Source of the DNA: Anoplopoma fimbria
Lineage: Eukaryota > Chordata > Actinopteri > Perciformes > Anoplopomatidae
NCBI RefSeq assembly: GCF_027596085.1
Contig: NC_072450.1
Coordinates: 2,035,961-2,099,960, forward strand
Reading direction: 5' to 3'
Length of the DNA stretch: 64,000 nt
Shown: positions 1 through 13,942 of the stretch, in pieces
Numbering within the stretch: the first letter of the stretch is position 1
Layout: every line of letters begins with the position of its first letter
Position numbers and translations under genes: made by a program
Notes under the pieces: model-generated
Told to the model about the DNA's origin: nothing
Database searches by the model: none
The model's input: the letters and a program-made list of their open reading frames with translations, nothing else

Positions 1-412
1 ATTGTAATTAAATCACAGAAAAATTATGATTTTTTTGTTCAAACAGCTGTAGGCAACTTATAGTGAATACAGCTCGGTGAAATTAACCGAGCGCCTCCAG
101 ATGATGTTATGAACCCAGACACAACACGATTAGTTTCCCGGGATGTTTAGGACTTCCACAACAAGTACAAAGCAGCAAAAAAAAGTGAGTATTTCAGCCG
201 TGATTGATATCTCATAGAGCAGGAAACATACAGCAACATGGTTTTAATGTTAAAATGGAAGAAAGAGAAAAGAAAGACGATGAAACATTTACATCAAACA
301 CCTCAAAGTACGTGAGAAATATGACGATATAATACACTGCCGCTCTCTGAGGAGAACCTGAGAACGATGTGAGGTATATTAGAACAAGTCTGCTCAAACA
401 AATGCAGTCGTG

Positions 413-545
<133 letters not shown>

Positions 546-652
546 TTTTAGGAATTACATGCATGGTTGGACCTAAAGAATGTGCCATCCTGATTTTTTG
601 CAAAAACTAGCACAGGCACACTGAGTGGCGAGGCCTTCTTACTGCGTTTGAG

Positions 653-762
<110 letters not shown>

Positions 763-3731
763 GGGCTGGGGGGTTGCTGGAACTGATCGTTCTTTTCAGT
801 CACCACAACCATTCTCTCTCTCGCCTTCACTCCGGCCTCGGAGCTTTTCCAGCGACTGGCTCAGATCCTTCACTAGAAAAGGAGTCAGCGGGAGTTTGTC
901 ATTGGCCGCGGCCGAGGTCTCTGCTCTCTTGCTAGCCAATGAGAGGCCACGAGAGGCGGGGCCAGGGGGTAATTACAGAGTGGCTTACTTCCTACATTCC
1001 AGAGCAGACGTTGAGGACGAGTTGTACAGAAACCTTTAGATTTCTGTACGCCTCTTAAAACGCCATTTATGACTCCGTCTTTTCCCCTGAACTCATCATT
1101 TATACAGAATATCATATTGAGTGAAACAAAGGGGAGTGTTTGGTACTTTGTTTGTACTTGTATGATGGAAGAGCAGTTTAATGATTTCAGTTCAGCTACT
1201 GATTAGATAAGATATCTACCTGTGCTGCACACTTTTATTTGTTATAATAATATATAAAGATATAATTGTTATAACTACACAGATGTGTCTGATACTGTTG
1301 TAATGTATTTTATTGTGTTGTATTGTACAGTATCGTACTGTAGTGTTTGCTGCTGGATTGAACTGATAATATTACGCAACTCATTTGTAATAACCTGTCT
1401 GACGAAAATGAGCTCTCTAGCAAACTGGCACATTTACATTTAGGTGGAAACTAAAATGTTGATAAGTGCACTTTCCCTGGTAAATAAATAAATAACTAAA
1501 AAAAGAAGTAAAAAAAGAGAAAACTTGGACCTTGCTGCATGGATAAAAAAATAATAATCTTGAAATCTGTTCCAGACTGAACCATCAAAACCCATTTTAC
1601 AAACTGGTCACACGCAGAACAAAGTACTAGAATATCAGCCACATAGTCGTCTTTTTCCTCTTTCCGAGGGTCCATGAACACATCATGTGTTACAAACGCT
1701 TCAGGCAGCTAATTTTGATCGTTCATCAAAAACATTTTATTCTACACCTCTCATGTAAAAAGAAAATCACCACAAATAAACCTTTTGCTTTAACAAGACT
1801 CTGTAAAAAACAATTAACTCTGAGCTCCTCAACGCAACTACGAAGCCATGATTGATTCTGCTGAGACCAACAGTCACATGACAACAATTCTGTGAAACTT
1901 GGACTGAAATAAAGGCTACATGTGGAGCCTCCATTTTTCCCCAACATTGGTAACACTTGTGGACACTTGGAAACATGTTGGATTTATAGATTCCAGTGTT
2001 TTCCAATTTTGGGGAAAATACATTATCAAAGAAATCCATCTTGCGTTTTATCTTTTGATGAATCATGGAATTATAACTTTTGTGAGTTCTCTCTTCTTCC
2101 AGCCATGACTGTCCTGTTTCCATCGAGGTGCTGGACTTTTATATTGAAGTGAAAATCAAGACCACAGAGAGAGAAAAATGTGACAGGAGCAAAAAAACAC
2201 CCGAAAAGACCTGAGGTTCAGAGGGTTAAGTATTTGAGAAAGGTAAAGACATCAAGCTTCATATCTTAAGTGGTAATTCGTTCAATACATTTACTGGTTT
2301 AATCCCCAAATAAATGCATAGTATTCAAAACCTGCAGATTGAACACAGTGCAGTCATAAGCCTGTTTACATGTGAATGCAGCCGTGGGCATTAAAGCCTG
2401 ATCCCATTCCCCCTGCAGCAGGGCGGACTAGTGTCTGGTTCAGTGAGTGTGGATGGACGACGTGGACTGAGCTGCTCTGTAAGCCTTCGGCCAGGGGGAG
2501 GGGATTAGAGGGGGGGAACGAATATGTGTGCCAACCTATTAAAGGAACAGCGTACCAAAACACGGAGGCACCAACAAAAGCTTTCCAGGGAAAACTGTAC
2601 GGCTGCTTTTGGCACCCGGCCTCACGGTGAAGAACATGTGAACACCTTAGTGGCACAAAGAAAGAGTCGTTACTGTATTATGATGTAATTAAGAAATATG
2701 CACGGTTGGGTGCAGGTGAGGAAACGTGTGAGCACTGGAATAACACTTATTTATTTCCTCTGCTGAATGCAGCTGGCATACATTATAACATAAGATATAG
2801 AGACACAGTCTGCTCTCCAAATTTGGGTTTTTTTTCACATTTTTGCCAACAATTTTTTGTCATTAGATTTAAACTTATTTTCTGCTGGATTTTATGTTCG
2901 TATGCCTTGAAATCTCCAGCATGTCTGCTAAAAAATGTACATGTTTTGGTCTGGTTGTTGCAATATATTCAAGGATATCTAATCTAAATAAAACAGAAGA
3001 AGTCTTGACATCCGTTCATCGGATCGACTTCACGCTTGGTGGGTTAATCGCTGAGGACACCATGGAAGCACACCGTCTGTGTGAGCTCTCTGGATCCATC
3101 AGACATATTTAGTTGTTATAAGTAGTGAATTATGTGCACATTGTGAAGTGTATTAAATGGGGGACCCTTATTTACTGTTATGGAGTTTACACTTTGTGGG
3201 TGAATTGCTCAGGACCCAAAGGAAGCACGGTGTTGTTTGTGAAGTTGTTCTGAAGCTGCCCTGCACTAGTTAACACAATGCTTCTACCATTAAACACTTG
3301 GAGAACTTCAATAAAATGGAGTAGAAGGAGCAAAACTACTTGAATAAGTGTTGGTGCTCTTGAATTCAGGTATGTGCACAAAGAAAGTTATGACATTTAT
3401 AGTATAAAAAGCCATAAAAACAGCTAAGGAGGGATAGACCGGCAGCTCTTGCAACGCTGCAAAAAGGGAAGGAGATCATGAAACAGTGAGGCTCCTCTGT
3501 TATGTCAATAATAAGAACAAGAATGTAAAACATCTTCATATGATTGGATACTCGAGGAAACTTAATCTAATTTTCTGGGTATTTTGTCCAACATCGCTGC
3601 TGGATGTTTTAGGACTGAAAGTACCGGAACATTTTATGGATTCTTAAATACCGATGAATGCTCTTTTTCCTCCCAACGCATTGCTTCATTGTGCCGCCGT
3701 ATTTGGACCTGAGATGGGAACCAGTAGCCCC

Positions 3732-3758
3732 CCACACACACACACACACACACACACA
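3732..3758. repeat. Short (CA)n microsatellite
   Basis: A CA dinucleotide run of about 13 units. A second short CA run lies at about 3896-3910. Confidence 0.9.
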
Positions 3759-4025
3759 TAATGACTTTAGCCGCTCTTAAAAGCTTACAGCGCGTGTGCT
3801 GAAATCTGACACTGTGCTGAGGGCATCTGTTCTCCTGGAGGAGGACTCACCGGCCAAAACTAATTAGACACTACAATGGCTGCTATTCACTGCTGCACAC
3901 ACACACACAGGAGAAACAAGTCAATCAACTGGAGGTGACCCAACACGAACTCGCAGCATCTTTTACTCCCTTTGAAGACAAACGTCATCACTGAGCTCGT
4001 TAAGATTCTTGTGTTTCTTTGTTGA

Positions 4026-4028
<3 letters not shown>

Positions 4029-4065
<37 letters not shown>
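4029..4065. repeat. (AT)n microsatellite
   Basis: A pure AT dinucleotide tract of about 18 units inside the ppfia3 intron. Confidence 0.95.
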
Positions 4066-4070
<5 letters not shown>

Positions 4071-7000
4071 ATCATCATGAAACTCCTCCAGTTGATTACT
4101 CACATTAAGACAATTTTTTTTTTGTATTACAAGTTTTCTGAAATGTTATGTTTGACTATGCAAATGATGCAGTATCTAATTATATATGCTAATTGACATA
4201 CATTCCCAAACAGAAATGTGAACATTGGATAAAGCCAGGTTAAAAATGCTTGATTCATTAAGTTGACATATTAGAGTGAAATGTTTTCACAATGTTTCAC
4301 TACATTAATCAGAAAATACTGTCAACAGACATGAAAAAGAAAATCACCTTTCTCCATGTTTTTAGTCATAAAATGTTGTATAAATCAGGCTATGAATGAC
4401 ATATGAACAAACCCCTCTGTGTTAACCTTCAGAATATAGAGAGGAATGAAGCTGTAAAGTTTGGTGTATGTAAGAGCTACTGAAGTGGAGATTTATGGAT
4501 CAGAGTCTGAGAAAAAATGTCATTTAGAGAAAAAAAATAACGATATCCTTTAAAGATATGTTTAGTTAAATTACATACATGTTGAAGACTCTACAGGTGA
4601 ATAGGGTAAAAAAAAATAACTAATAGATATCAACATGAAACTTCACCAGCTGATTACTGACATTAAGATGATTATTTATTGTATTACAGGGTTTTAGTCA
4701 TTATCTAATGGTAACTTTTGGTGAATTTAGGAGAAATCTACAGACGCAAACAGACAAAGTAGTAAAATAAATGTTTTCTTTCCACTAGTCTGAAAAAAAA
4801 AACATTACATGCCAAGAATCTCTTATATGACCAGTGCATGTTTTTGCCTGTACCACTTCCCCTTAAATATTAGAAATAACATACTTCATGTCAAACACAT
4901 GTTGTCGTATGAGCTCCTTCACTAGGCATGATCAAACATGAATGTCCTGTTCATCAACACTACGTCCTCCCAACTTCCTCTTAACAATTAAACTGTCAAA
5001 CAACATTAGAGGTAATTTGATCTCCTTTGAATCCACCATTTTGCATATTTGGTCGAGGTCACAACTACTTCTTCAGTAGTTTGCTTAATTACTATTTAGT
5101 GTGACAAAGCAGAGCGTCATAAGCTTTCAAAAGGCAGATTACATAATGACAGGCCATAGTAACAGAAACAACCCTTTACCTGCAGGGAAATGTAGGTTCA
5201 AAACACAGTTGAAAGCATTCTAGTCACAGCAGATTTAGGTTGAGAGTTATTTAACATAATTGTTTTCACCTACTGTATCTTGACCAATCACCCACAAATG
5301 TATCAGCCACCAAATATTTAAGTCACCTGCTGCTTTTACAATCATGGAAGGGCTCTTATTGTGGAGGGGCTGCAGGTTTCTCACTTTTAGTGAGTGGATC
5401 AGTTATACATGTATGTCAGGGAGGAAGTTTAAAAACAAGCTGCAGCCACAATGAGTTGATGCGACGTAGAGACCATCACCACGGTTTGGACAAAAATCAT
5501 AACTTGACACTCGCAGTTCAGGTGTAGGTAACCACAAAGCAGCTTAGTAGGTCAATGCTAAGCTTTATCAACCAGTACAATTCTTAACAAATTCTTGGTT
5601 TGTTCAATTTTAAACTGTTTCCATGTATGAACAAGTTGTTAACACCAACCAATAAGAAAGTCTGTTATATTGTGGACATGAAATTACAGCTATTTGACTA
5701 AGTCTTATCACAGTACTAACAGATCACAATCAGGTCTTCTCTTTTATCGTCAAATAGCATCACTGGTTGATGACACTTTAAGTAAGGTTGTTTTCAGTTA
5801 CATCGATTATGTGAAGAATCTCTTTTGGGACAAGACAAAGAGTCTAGCCCTGGAAAAACTGTAACTTTCTCCGCTATTGAATGTTTCCACACTTCATTTG
5901 TGTGAGGTACATTTCCTTTTTCAACAGTACGAGTGAAGCTCTTCAGAGAGGAAGTGATTAAATTGGAATACAAAAGGCGCCGTGTATCAGTCAGACACTG
6001 CATGAAACCTGGTTAAACATAACAAATGGCCTGTGTTCACATAGGGGAGCGCTTCTTCTCAGCGATAACAACATCACCACTCTAATCTACCGCTGTTTGA
6101 TGGACTATCACGGCTCCTTTGCTTTGCATTATCTAGTTGGGATCCTATCTGTTTGTTTGACTTTGTTGATGATGCTTGACCTTTTACTTTATAAGGATCA
6201 GCTTGTCCCCGCCATAACGCTTTTTAGTCTTTGTTATGATATTGTCTGTCTGACATATTTAGTTCAGTATAGACAGACACGGACAAAACAAGCCTCTCCT
6301 CCATTTTCTACAGTTAAATCACCAGAGCTTTCCCTCAAAAGTGCAGAGATTTTCAACTCAAAGCGCTCAGAGAGGCCGCACAAAAATGGCAAAAAATAAA
6401 GGACATGGTGCAGCGCTTTTTCTCTGGGCGGACGCATACTATCGCTTTTCATCTGGAACGATTGAAAAAAAGACGCTGGTGCTCAGAAAAAGCCAGCATG
6501 TGGACAGATATAGCTTCATCAAGTGGTGACGGTATGCAATGAAACTGCTATACGCTCTGGACATAGTGACAACCTTCTTAATCAGCTCCTAAAACATAAC
6601 CTCACGCTTCACAAAAACAATCCTGTGCAGATATAAGGACGTTTGTGAAGCTCGTAGAGGAGGACGGCCTTCACTCCCCGCTCTTGTGTTTTGTTTCATT
6701 CAGAGTTCAGATCACATTTGGCAAAAGGCAACACTCCGTCACTTTCATGTCACTGAGTGGAACAAGTCCGTCTTTGTCTCTCTGTCTCACCACTGGGCAC
6801 TTTAAATTCAGGCCATTGTGTCAATGACCAGAATACAGAATTTGGTAAGTTCAGTCGATTGGCTCCATCAAAATAAAATATCACCAACTGCCAAGTTACA
6901 CTCATGATTTCGTTTTTTTCCCCAACTATGTAACAGCAGGATTGAATTTTGACTTTTGCCACACAAACAAAAGTCAAAACCAAGACCTTATACTGACAAA

Positions 7001-10000
7001 CTACCTTTATGTCCTACTACCTTTCTGCATGGAAAGGTTTCTCCTCTTACAACAGCTAAAGCCAGTGTCCCCCTCATGAAACAAATTCAATATTGAAGCT
7101 CAAGGTCTGAAGTACTTTCCATCTTGACCTTAAAGATTTGCAGACAAAGCACTTTGTTGTCCAATCAAATACATTCAAGCACACAAATCCTGAGGGATTA
7201 GTTTATACTGTGTACAGACAGTGAATAAATGACATCGAGGTAACTTTCCTAAACCTAAACTGGTGATTTGTAGCCTTATAAACCGCTGTGTAGCATCTGA
7301 TGGATATTTACTTGCATAACAGTTATTTGGCCGATTCTTTAGAGCCATGACTGAGATGAGTGACAGGGCGGCCGGCCGGGGATCCATTCCTCAAACCACC
7401 AGACGTGGGTTGTATTTCATCGTCCCACCGGTACCTGAAGCAACAGCCCTTTGTGTCTTTGTTAAAGCAGCGCTGTTTATATTCTGAATATCAGTTAAGT
7501 GTCTTTAGCAAAACAGTAGTCTAAAAGGACATGACAGCCCGAGTTTACAGTGCCAGGCCCACAATGAGCTGCTGGACAAGCAGCATGCCAATACTATACA
7601 GAAAGACAGTTACATTGCTATTATCTTACACAGCAATTTAAGACAGAAGATAAAATATGTGTTTGAAGTATAAATTAGGATGAAAACAGATTTAAAAAGA
7701 TAAAGATAGAAGCTAAAGGGTAAAAGTAAACCACCACATCACCTGGAGATCCAGACAGAAGACAAATAAATTAAGGAACAACAATGTTCCTCTTTATTCA
7801 CTGTTACAACCATTAAAATACATTAAGTATACCTTGAGTAGCTAGAGAAACAAAGACGTACTCTGCTAACGTTAGCTCCACAGGTTTTATACGTAGAAAC
7901 CTAACGTCCTCTCCAGGTCATGACTATCACACAACGTTTAACCACTACGAGCTCCAAATCCACTAAACCAGCCTGAACATAAAGAATCTGGAACCACGGA
8001 TGAGACTCTATGGAGCAGAGCTGTCAAACCCTGGTCAGAGCTGGCCAATGCCACGCTATGATTGGCCAGTCTGTGTCCAAAGTGGCGGGACTTAGCGTCG
8101 GGTTGATTGCAGCCAAAGACAGTGGCCCTCAGTAGACATCCCCATGTGGAAAAGTCATCAAAACAACAATGGTCAATGACGCTGCAGCTCAGACAGTTCC
8201 TTCATTTCACTCCGACTGAATATTAACTGACAAATAAGGGACATTTTGTTTAATGATGTTATCTGGATTGATTGGCACTTTTCTTGACATTTACGTTTCC
8301 TACAAAGAGAGGTGTTAGGAGAGGACAGCAGTTACCTTCAGAGTGGTTACACATTGGCCAGTTTGAACAGGAAAGTGTGTGTGAAAAACATATGAATGAA
8401 GTAACCTCATTTGTCCAACTACTACAACTTCTTTCTCTTTTTACTGCCTCAACAATCTTCACAGCAGTGGTAGAAAACAGCTGGAAATGCACTGCCAGCT
8501 GACACAAACACACCCAACGAAGCCCACTTCAAGCTAAAACTATTAAAAGCCTGTGGCTGAATAAGAAATTGACTTTGCCGCAACATGTGGGCCCTAAAAT
8601 TGGTGCTTCTAAAGAAATCTATCTGTGCACACATTCAGCCTGGTGTCGATGCGGACTGTTACACACATACAGTACAACAAAAGAAAGAAAAACACCATCT
8701 GACAGGGCACCGCTGAAGTTTGAAGAAGCCGTTGACGTGTGAGCAAGCTGCCCTGGAATGTTTGTGCATTCCAGTGGAAGGGTACGCTCACCGGGGGGGA
8801 GGGAACACGGGAGAACACGGCACCTCCCCTTCACCTACCGAGACTCTCCAACACAATAACTCAAAATGGCACCAATTTCACTATTATTAAGGTTTCTATG
8901 AGTGTTTCTCAATGCAGTCATTAGGCTACTTTGTATTGTCCTACGTTCCCATTAGGTTTATACATTTTCCAATTATATAAGTCATTGAAAGTAATATATT
9001 GAGAGTCCCTGGCCAAGAACAAATAGAGTTTAAAATGTGGATGCGTCCATTAATCTTTCGTCCATGAGGGATGTAAACAAGAGGGCAAGGTTGTCAGAGC
9101 TAAAGCTACAGCTAGCCCAACAATAAACAGCATAAAACATTCTACTTCTACATTTTTAGGCAGCTTTTTGTAAAAGCTTTCAGTAACGATGACCTAAAAT
9201 GAATCAGGCATGTTTCATTTCTGCATTCTGTTTTAAATATTCAGAATAGGCAATGTGAAGTCAGGATGTAATTAATCAATTAGTGGAATGAAGTGAAAAC
9301 ATCCCAAAAGGAGTTCTGAACTGGAAATTTGCACAAAAACTGCATTAAAAAACAAAACAATGTTGCCTAATGTATTAACACCAGATTACAACACATACAG
9401 AGCTTCAAATGTTTTAACAGCTGGACTTTCGTGCCTTCCAGACACAAATCCCAGGAGACTTGGCAGACAGCCAGATGATCAGCTGACACAAAAAAAAGAA
9501 AAACACAGCAGCGACGTGCATGCACACGAACAGACAGCGAGATACAGACTGGAGTAGATTCATGGCAACTGATTACCTATTATGATGGCTTCAAATCCTG
9601 ATAGAAATGATAACAAAACAGGAATCACTAGAGGCAACTGGTCAAAAAAGGTCTTTAGACGATGTATGTCGTTATCAAAACTAGTTCATAAAATATGTTA
9701 TCCCTCAATGTATAAAAGCAGTGCAATAAAAGAAAACATGTAGACGAGATCAGCTCCTCTAACTAATATGTTTGTTGTTTTTAGACGGATCAAAAGTGAT
9801 ATGTCCCAAAACCTTAAAATGATCCAGATTCCTTGTCTCAAAATCAATGTGTTTGTTATGTATTTTTTGTTGAATGTCTGACATAAGGTCTGTGGTTAAA
9901 TATAGTGCAGTTAAAACCCCTTTTAGTCTTAAAAAAGTGTCTAAATGAGACGACCAAACAAACACTCGTCCTCCTTTAGCTTAGTGGTGGTGAAGTGAAG

Positions 10001-11529
10001 TCATGTGACCGTGGTTCCTTTATAGCCTTCAAAATCACAAGTGGTGTTCATTTGTGAAGGTTACCCTTATGAACAAAGCGTTTCAGTATCATAAACTTGT
10101 GTTTGCCACAGAGATTATTTTCCTGCAACAATCCAAAATCCAATTCAAAAATCCCACTGGCTTTTTGTGGAGGGAATCAGTGACGCCAACTTCCAGTGTT
10201 GACCTACAAATATACATCATCCCTGCAGAACTCAATGGCACCCTAAGGGTTAAATGTATGTGTGAACTATTGAATAATAATGACAGTTTGACTGTGCAGT
10301 GTATGCAAAGTCTGGCAGCCTCTTATTTTACGTAGCATGTAAACGCGGTTTAAGTAGCTCGCTCCAATGCTGCCGTCAATTCAACAGCTGTTAGTGTTTA
10401 CTTTTACATGTTGACCTCCATATTCTGCCTCACATCAAGTGGATGAGAGTCTGAATGTTTTCACTTTGGATGAGGTTTTCCTGGCTGTACAACACAGAGC
10501 TGCAACGATAAAGGCCTTGGCGTTCCACAAGTGTGTTAAACATCAGTTCTCTAGAGGGAATGTGGGATCCTATCAGTTAGAGCGTTGTGTAATCTGCTCT
10601 TTGTTCTATAAGCAGTCCGTCACAATCTGCACACCTTTCTGCTTTCAGCACTGGGACAGATCGTCTGTCATATTCTGAGCTGTGGTCGCTCACCTTCTGC
10701 ATGCCTCACTCATAATAACATGTCAAACAAACTCTGAAAATAACCAGCATGCTAACTTTATACACTGGATGCATGCATATGCAACGCTTAACTGATAACC
10801 AGCCTCTTATGCATCATTAAAAGGGGAAACCTGATCCTTTTGTTTAAAAACATAAGAGCGCAGAGGGTAGAAACATGAGTCCTGAGAGCAGATGGACAGT
10901 CGGATCACCATTCTCTCCACATTATGTTATGCAAATAGTAGAACTACAAGCACAGCTATGACAATCTCATTACACTAAGGGGCTTATTGCATATTAATTA
11001 TATACACAGTGTGGCATGAAGCTATTTGAGAAAGAAACACTGCAGAGGTTTTGTGTTTTTCTATATATATTGGGCTTCATTTGAAAAACAGAACAAAAAT
11101 AGTTTCTCATAGCATGTGTAGTATTCATCACTTTCAGTTTCTTTTATCTTATTGACTTGTCTTAAGGTTGATGCAAAAAAAACCCACGCACACCTCACTG
11201 CACCTTGCAATCAGTCGACCATATAACTCCCAAAGCCACAGCAGACGATGGTATCACTTTCTCCACTGTGGGAGCCAAAGATCTGAAGGAGCTGTTATAC
11301 AAATGTGAGATTGACACTTTGGCTGACAGCGAAGCAAGCAGGCATTCAGGAACGCTGGTATTTTTCCACTTAAATACGATTACAATGCACACTTTTGTTT
11401 CTCTGATAGTCTCAAACGCTGTGGCATTTTTACATTACAAATGTTCATGATGTAAAATACCAGCAGAGACACAGGTGTGACAGGTATTATAGTTTTTCTA
11501 TGGCAACACTGTTTTGGTTGTAAGGCGCA

Positions 11530-11870
11530 TATCATTTGCAGTGAAGCCAATGCGGAACTGTCTTAAAACAGACCAGCAGGGGACGACTTCTCCAGCTGCA
11601 AAAAGAAGTGAGAGTGTATAGAAGTCTATGAGAAAATGACTCTACTTCTCTCTTGATTTATTCCCTCAGTAAACATTGTAAACATGAGTTTATGGTCTCA
11701 ATCTCTAGTTTCAAGTCTTCTTCAATACAGCATGATGTTCATTTAGTAAATGATGCTCCATTTAGAGTCAAACAGACCATAAAGCAGGGGATGCTTTAGG
11801 GCATCTGTTGCTACTAGAGCTGTATACGCCGCCTCTACGTCACTTCTCCGCATTCCCAATATGGTCACTT
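11530..11870. repeat. Dispersed repeat, related to 35195-35310 in inverse orientation
   Basis: The stretch from about 11670 to 11800 (TTTATGGTCTCAATCTCTAG, the CAGCATGATGTTCATTTAGT segment, then TAAAGCAGGGGATGCTTTAG) recurs as its reverse complement at about 35205-35310. A copy inside two unrelated loci and in both orientations indicates a dispersed, probably non-autonomous mobile element. I could not define its termini or its family. Confidence 0.6.
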
Positions 11871-12191
11871 ACGTTCATCGGTTGCAAAAACAACAACATG
11901 GCGACGGCCGTATTCCAAGATGGCCTCGCTGAAATCAAGGCTTCATAAAAGCCGTCCACAAACAAATAGGGGACGCCTTGATGACTTTGTCCATTTATTT
12001 TATACAGTCTATGGTCCACAGAACGGAGACGTTTTAAAAACACTCCCGACGCCGTTTCAGTTTGAGAACTCCATGACTCAGACAACCACGTTAACTACTC
12101 GACGATTTACAGGCGTAGCTGCTTACAGCTGATGAATCACTTTATATGAAACAACCATAGCATCTAACTCATCGGTCTCTCTCTCACTTAC

Positions 12192-12452
12192 CTGTGGTAA
12201 AGCAGTGTTAAGTTGTCGCTGCAGTGAGTCCCTTTCATGGCTGACTTCGTGCAGTTTGCCCTGAGTCAAGCCCAGATTCTCCTGCGTCTCTCTCAGAGTC
12301 TCCAGCAGACGATCCCTCTCCTCCAGCATGGACACCATCAGCGACTCAAAGTGACCCTCAGAGTCCGACTGCAGCGGGGAGCCCGAGCCCCGTCGACCGC
12401 CGCCGCCTCCCCCCTCGGACTCACTGATGGTGGGCATCACCTCGCACATCAT
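12192..12452 (-). CDS. ppfia3: Liprin-alpha-3, first coding exon (partial gene)
   Basis: This exon encodes the first 87 residues of a liprin-alpha. Liprin-alphas are presynaptic active-zone scaffolds that bind LAR-type receptor tyrosine phosphatases, RIM, ELKS and kinesin KIF1A. The exon opens with [11 protein letters not shown], the family N-terminus, followed by a Gly/Arg/Ser-rich spacer, then the start of the conserved coiled coil ([19 protein letters not shown], then [16 protein letters not shown]). The Gly-rich spacer and the [11 protein letters not shown] wording fit liprin-alpha-3 better than alpha-1, -2 or -4 as I remember the paralogues. The exon is bounded by a TTGCAG acceptor directly before the first ATG and a CAG|GTAAGT donor at 12191, and is exactly 87 codons (phase 0). 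The upstream acceptor implies a non-coding first exon at higher coordinates. The remaining exons lie outside the window. Confidence 0.9.
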
Positions 12453-13880
12453 CTGCAACCGCGGATCGGACAGAGCAGCGTCAAAGGAGACAGCAGAAGA
12501 AGAAACAGTTTGGAGTTAGAATTATGAAGGCAAATTATACGGAAAAGTATAGAGCGGTCAGCATTAACAGGTGGGGAACAGCAACGTTTCAGTATGAAGA
12601 CAAAACTGAAAACTCTTTATGATGAGGTCAATGGATAATCCAGCACAACACACATCTTCTTTCTTAAGAATGTGTGTTATGTAAATGTAATGTATCGGTG
12701 TATTAAGAACCACAAACAACATTTTACAGCGACAGTTGTTTGCTGCCACACAAAAAAAAAAAACACGGAAAAAGATCTCATTTAAAATCAAAAATACATT
12801 TTGCCACTGACATGACCTTATTTGTGCGCTATATTCAATTAGAATGCAAGTTTATTGGACTAGGAAAATGTATTACTCCCAAGAGTCCAGCTTGTATTGG
12901 TTAAAAAACACTGTATTTTATTCATTCTCCTCCCAAAAGCCAAACCAGTAAAAGTGTTGACAGATTTGAGACAAAACAGGAGACAAGAGGGCAATTTTAA
13001 AAGTTCACCTTTGCGGTGATGTAATCAGCATTCTTTGCAGACACCAAAGCATCGGACATTTCAACAGTTTATTGACATAGCAGAATTGAACACTGAACCT
13101 GCTAATTGATTATTACTAATGGTTAACTACTCCTGGGATATGAATTTACTTCCCCACAGTAAAATGTCAAGTCAACCTACACTAGCACTAGTAGCAGAGA
13201 GCCTGAAATCAATTAGAGGCAACCAGTAAAGCGCTGTTGTCTGGATCTGGTTTAAAAACGCTGCGTCCAACAACAGCTGGACAGGAAGGTCTGCAGAATC
13301 ACAAAGCCACTCTCCACACCCAGGAGCTTAAGGTCCTGTAGACAGACTGCTAGACACAAAAAGCCAAGAATCATGTGAGCTGGATTTAACATACCCACAA
13401 GGAACAACAACTTACAAATTGGAACACGTTGAGTAGGAACTTGGTGGCAGCCGGAGCCGACCCCTTCATCTTACTCTCTGCATCGCCTGAGATGCCAAAA
13501 GCCATTTGCTTTCAAAAAACGACTGCATTCGGTTCAGTGCACCAACACTCAACTGTAACTGGACCACAGCTACTGCATGCAACAAAAACCAACCTTCCAT
13601 CCTTAATTAACTCTGATTGCAAATTGCATGCTTGGGATGATAAACAGTATTTCAGGTGCAAAGAGGCAAACCTAATTTATCAGAAGCAAAAAAATACAAA
13701 ACCAACGCTGCATATCCAGGTCAAGCCAACTCAACAATGTTTATGAGGGGGAGGGTCACTGAGCATCCACGGAGGGCAGTGACAGATGGTGTGTCAGGAC
13801 AGACACCTCAAAAAGTAAAAGATGACAAACCAACCCTCTGGAGGCGGGACACCTGAATAGACTTCAGGTTTGAAACCAGG
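12453..13880 (-). other. Putative ppfia3 5' intron, no gene seen
   Basis: This stretch lies between the acceptor of the ATG exon and the repeat block that starts near 13.9 kb. It is AT-rich and I see no conserved coding motif in it. It is read as the intron between a non-coding first exon and the ATG exon. Confidence 0.45.
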
Positions 13881-13942
13881 ATGTTTTTCTGTACATGAAC
13901 AGGGATAATTGAGAAAAGCAAATGTGGCAGGACAGAAGACCC

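Noticed and set aside
6097..6399. 100-codon hydrophobic frame on the plus strand in the ppfia3 intron
   Set aside because: No recognisable domain, no splice or promoter context, and the length is not surprising for a 12-kb AT-rich intron.
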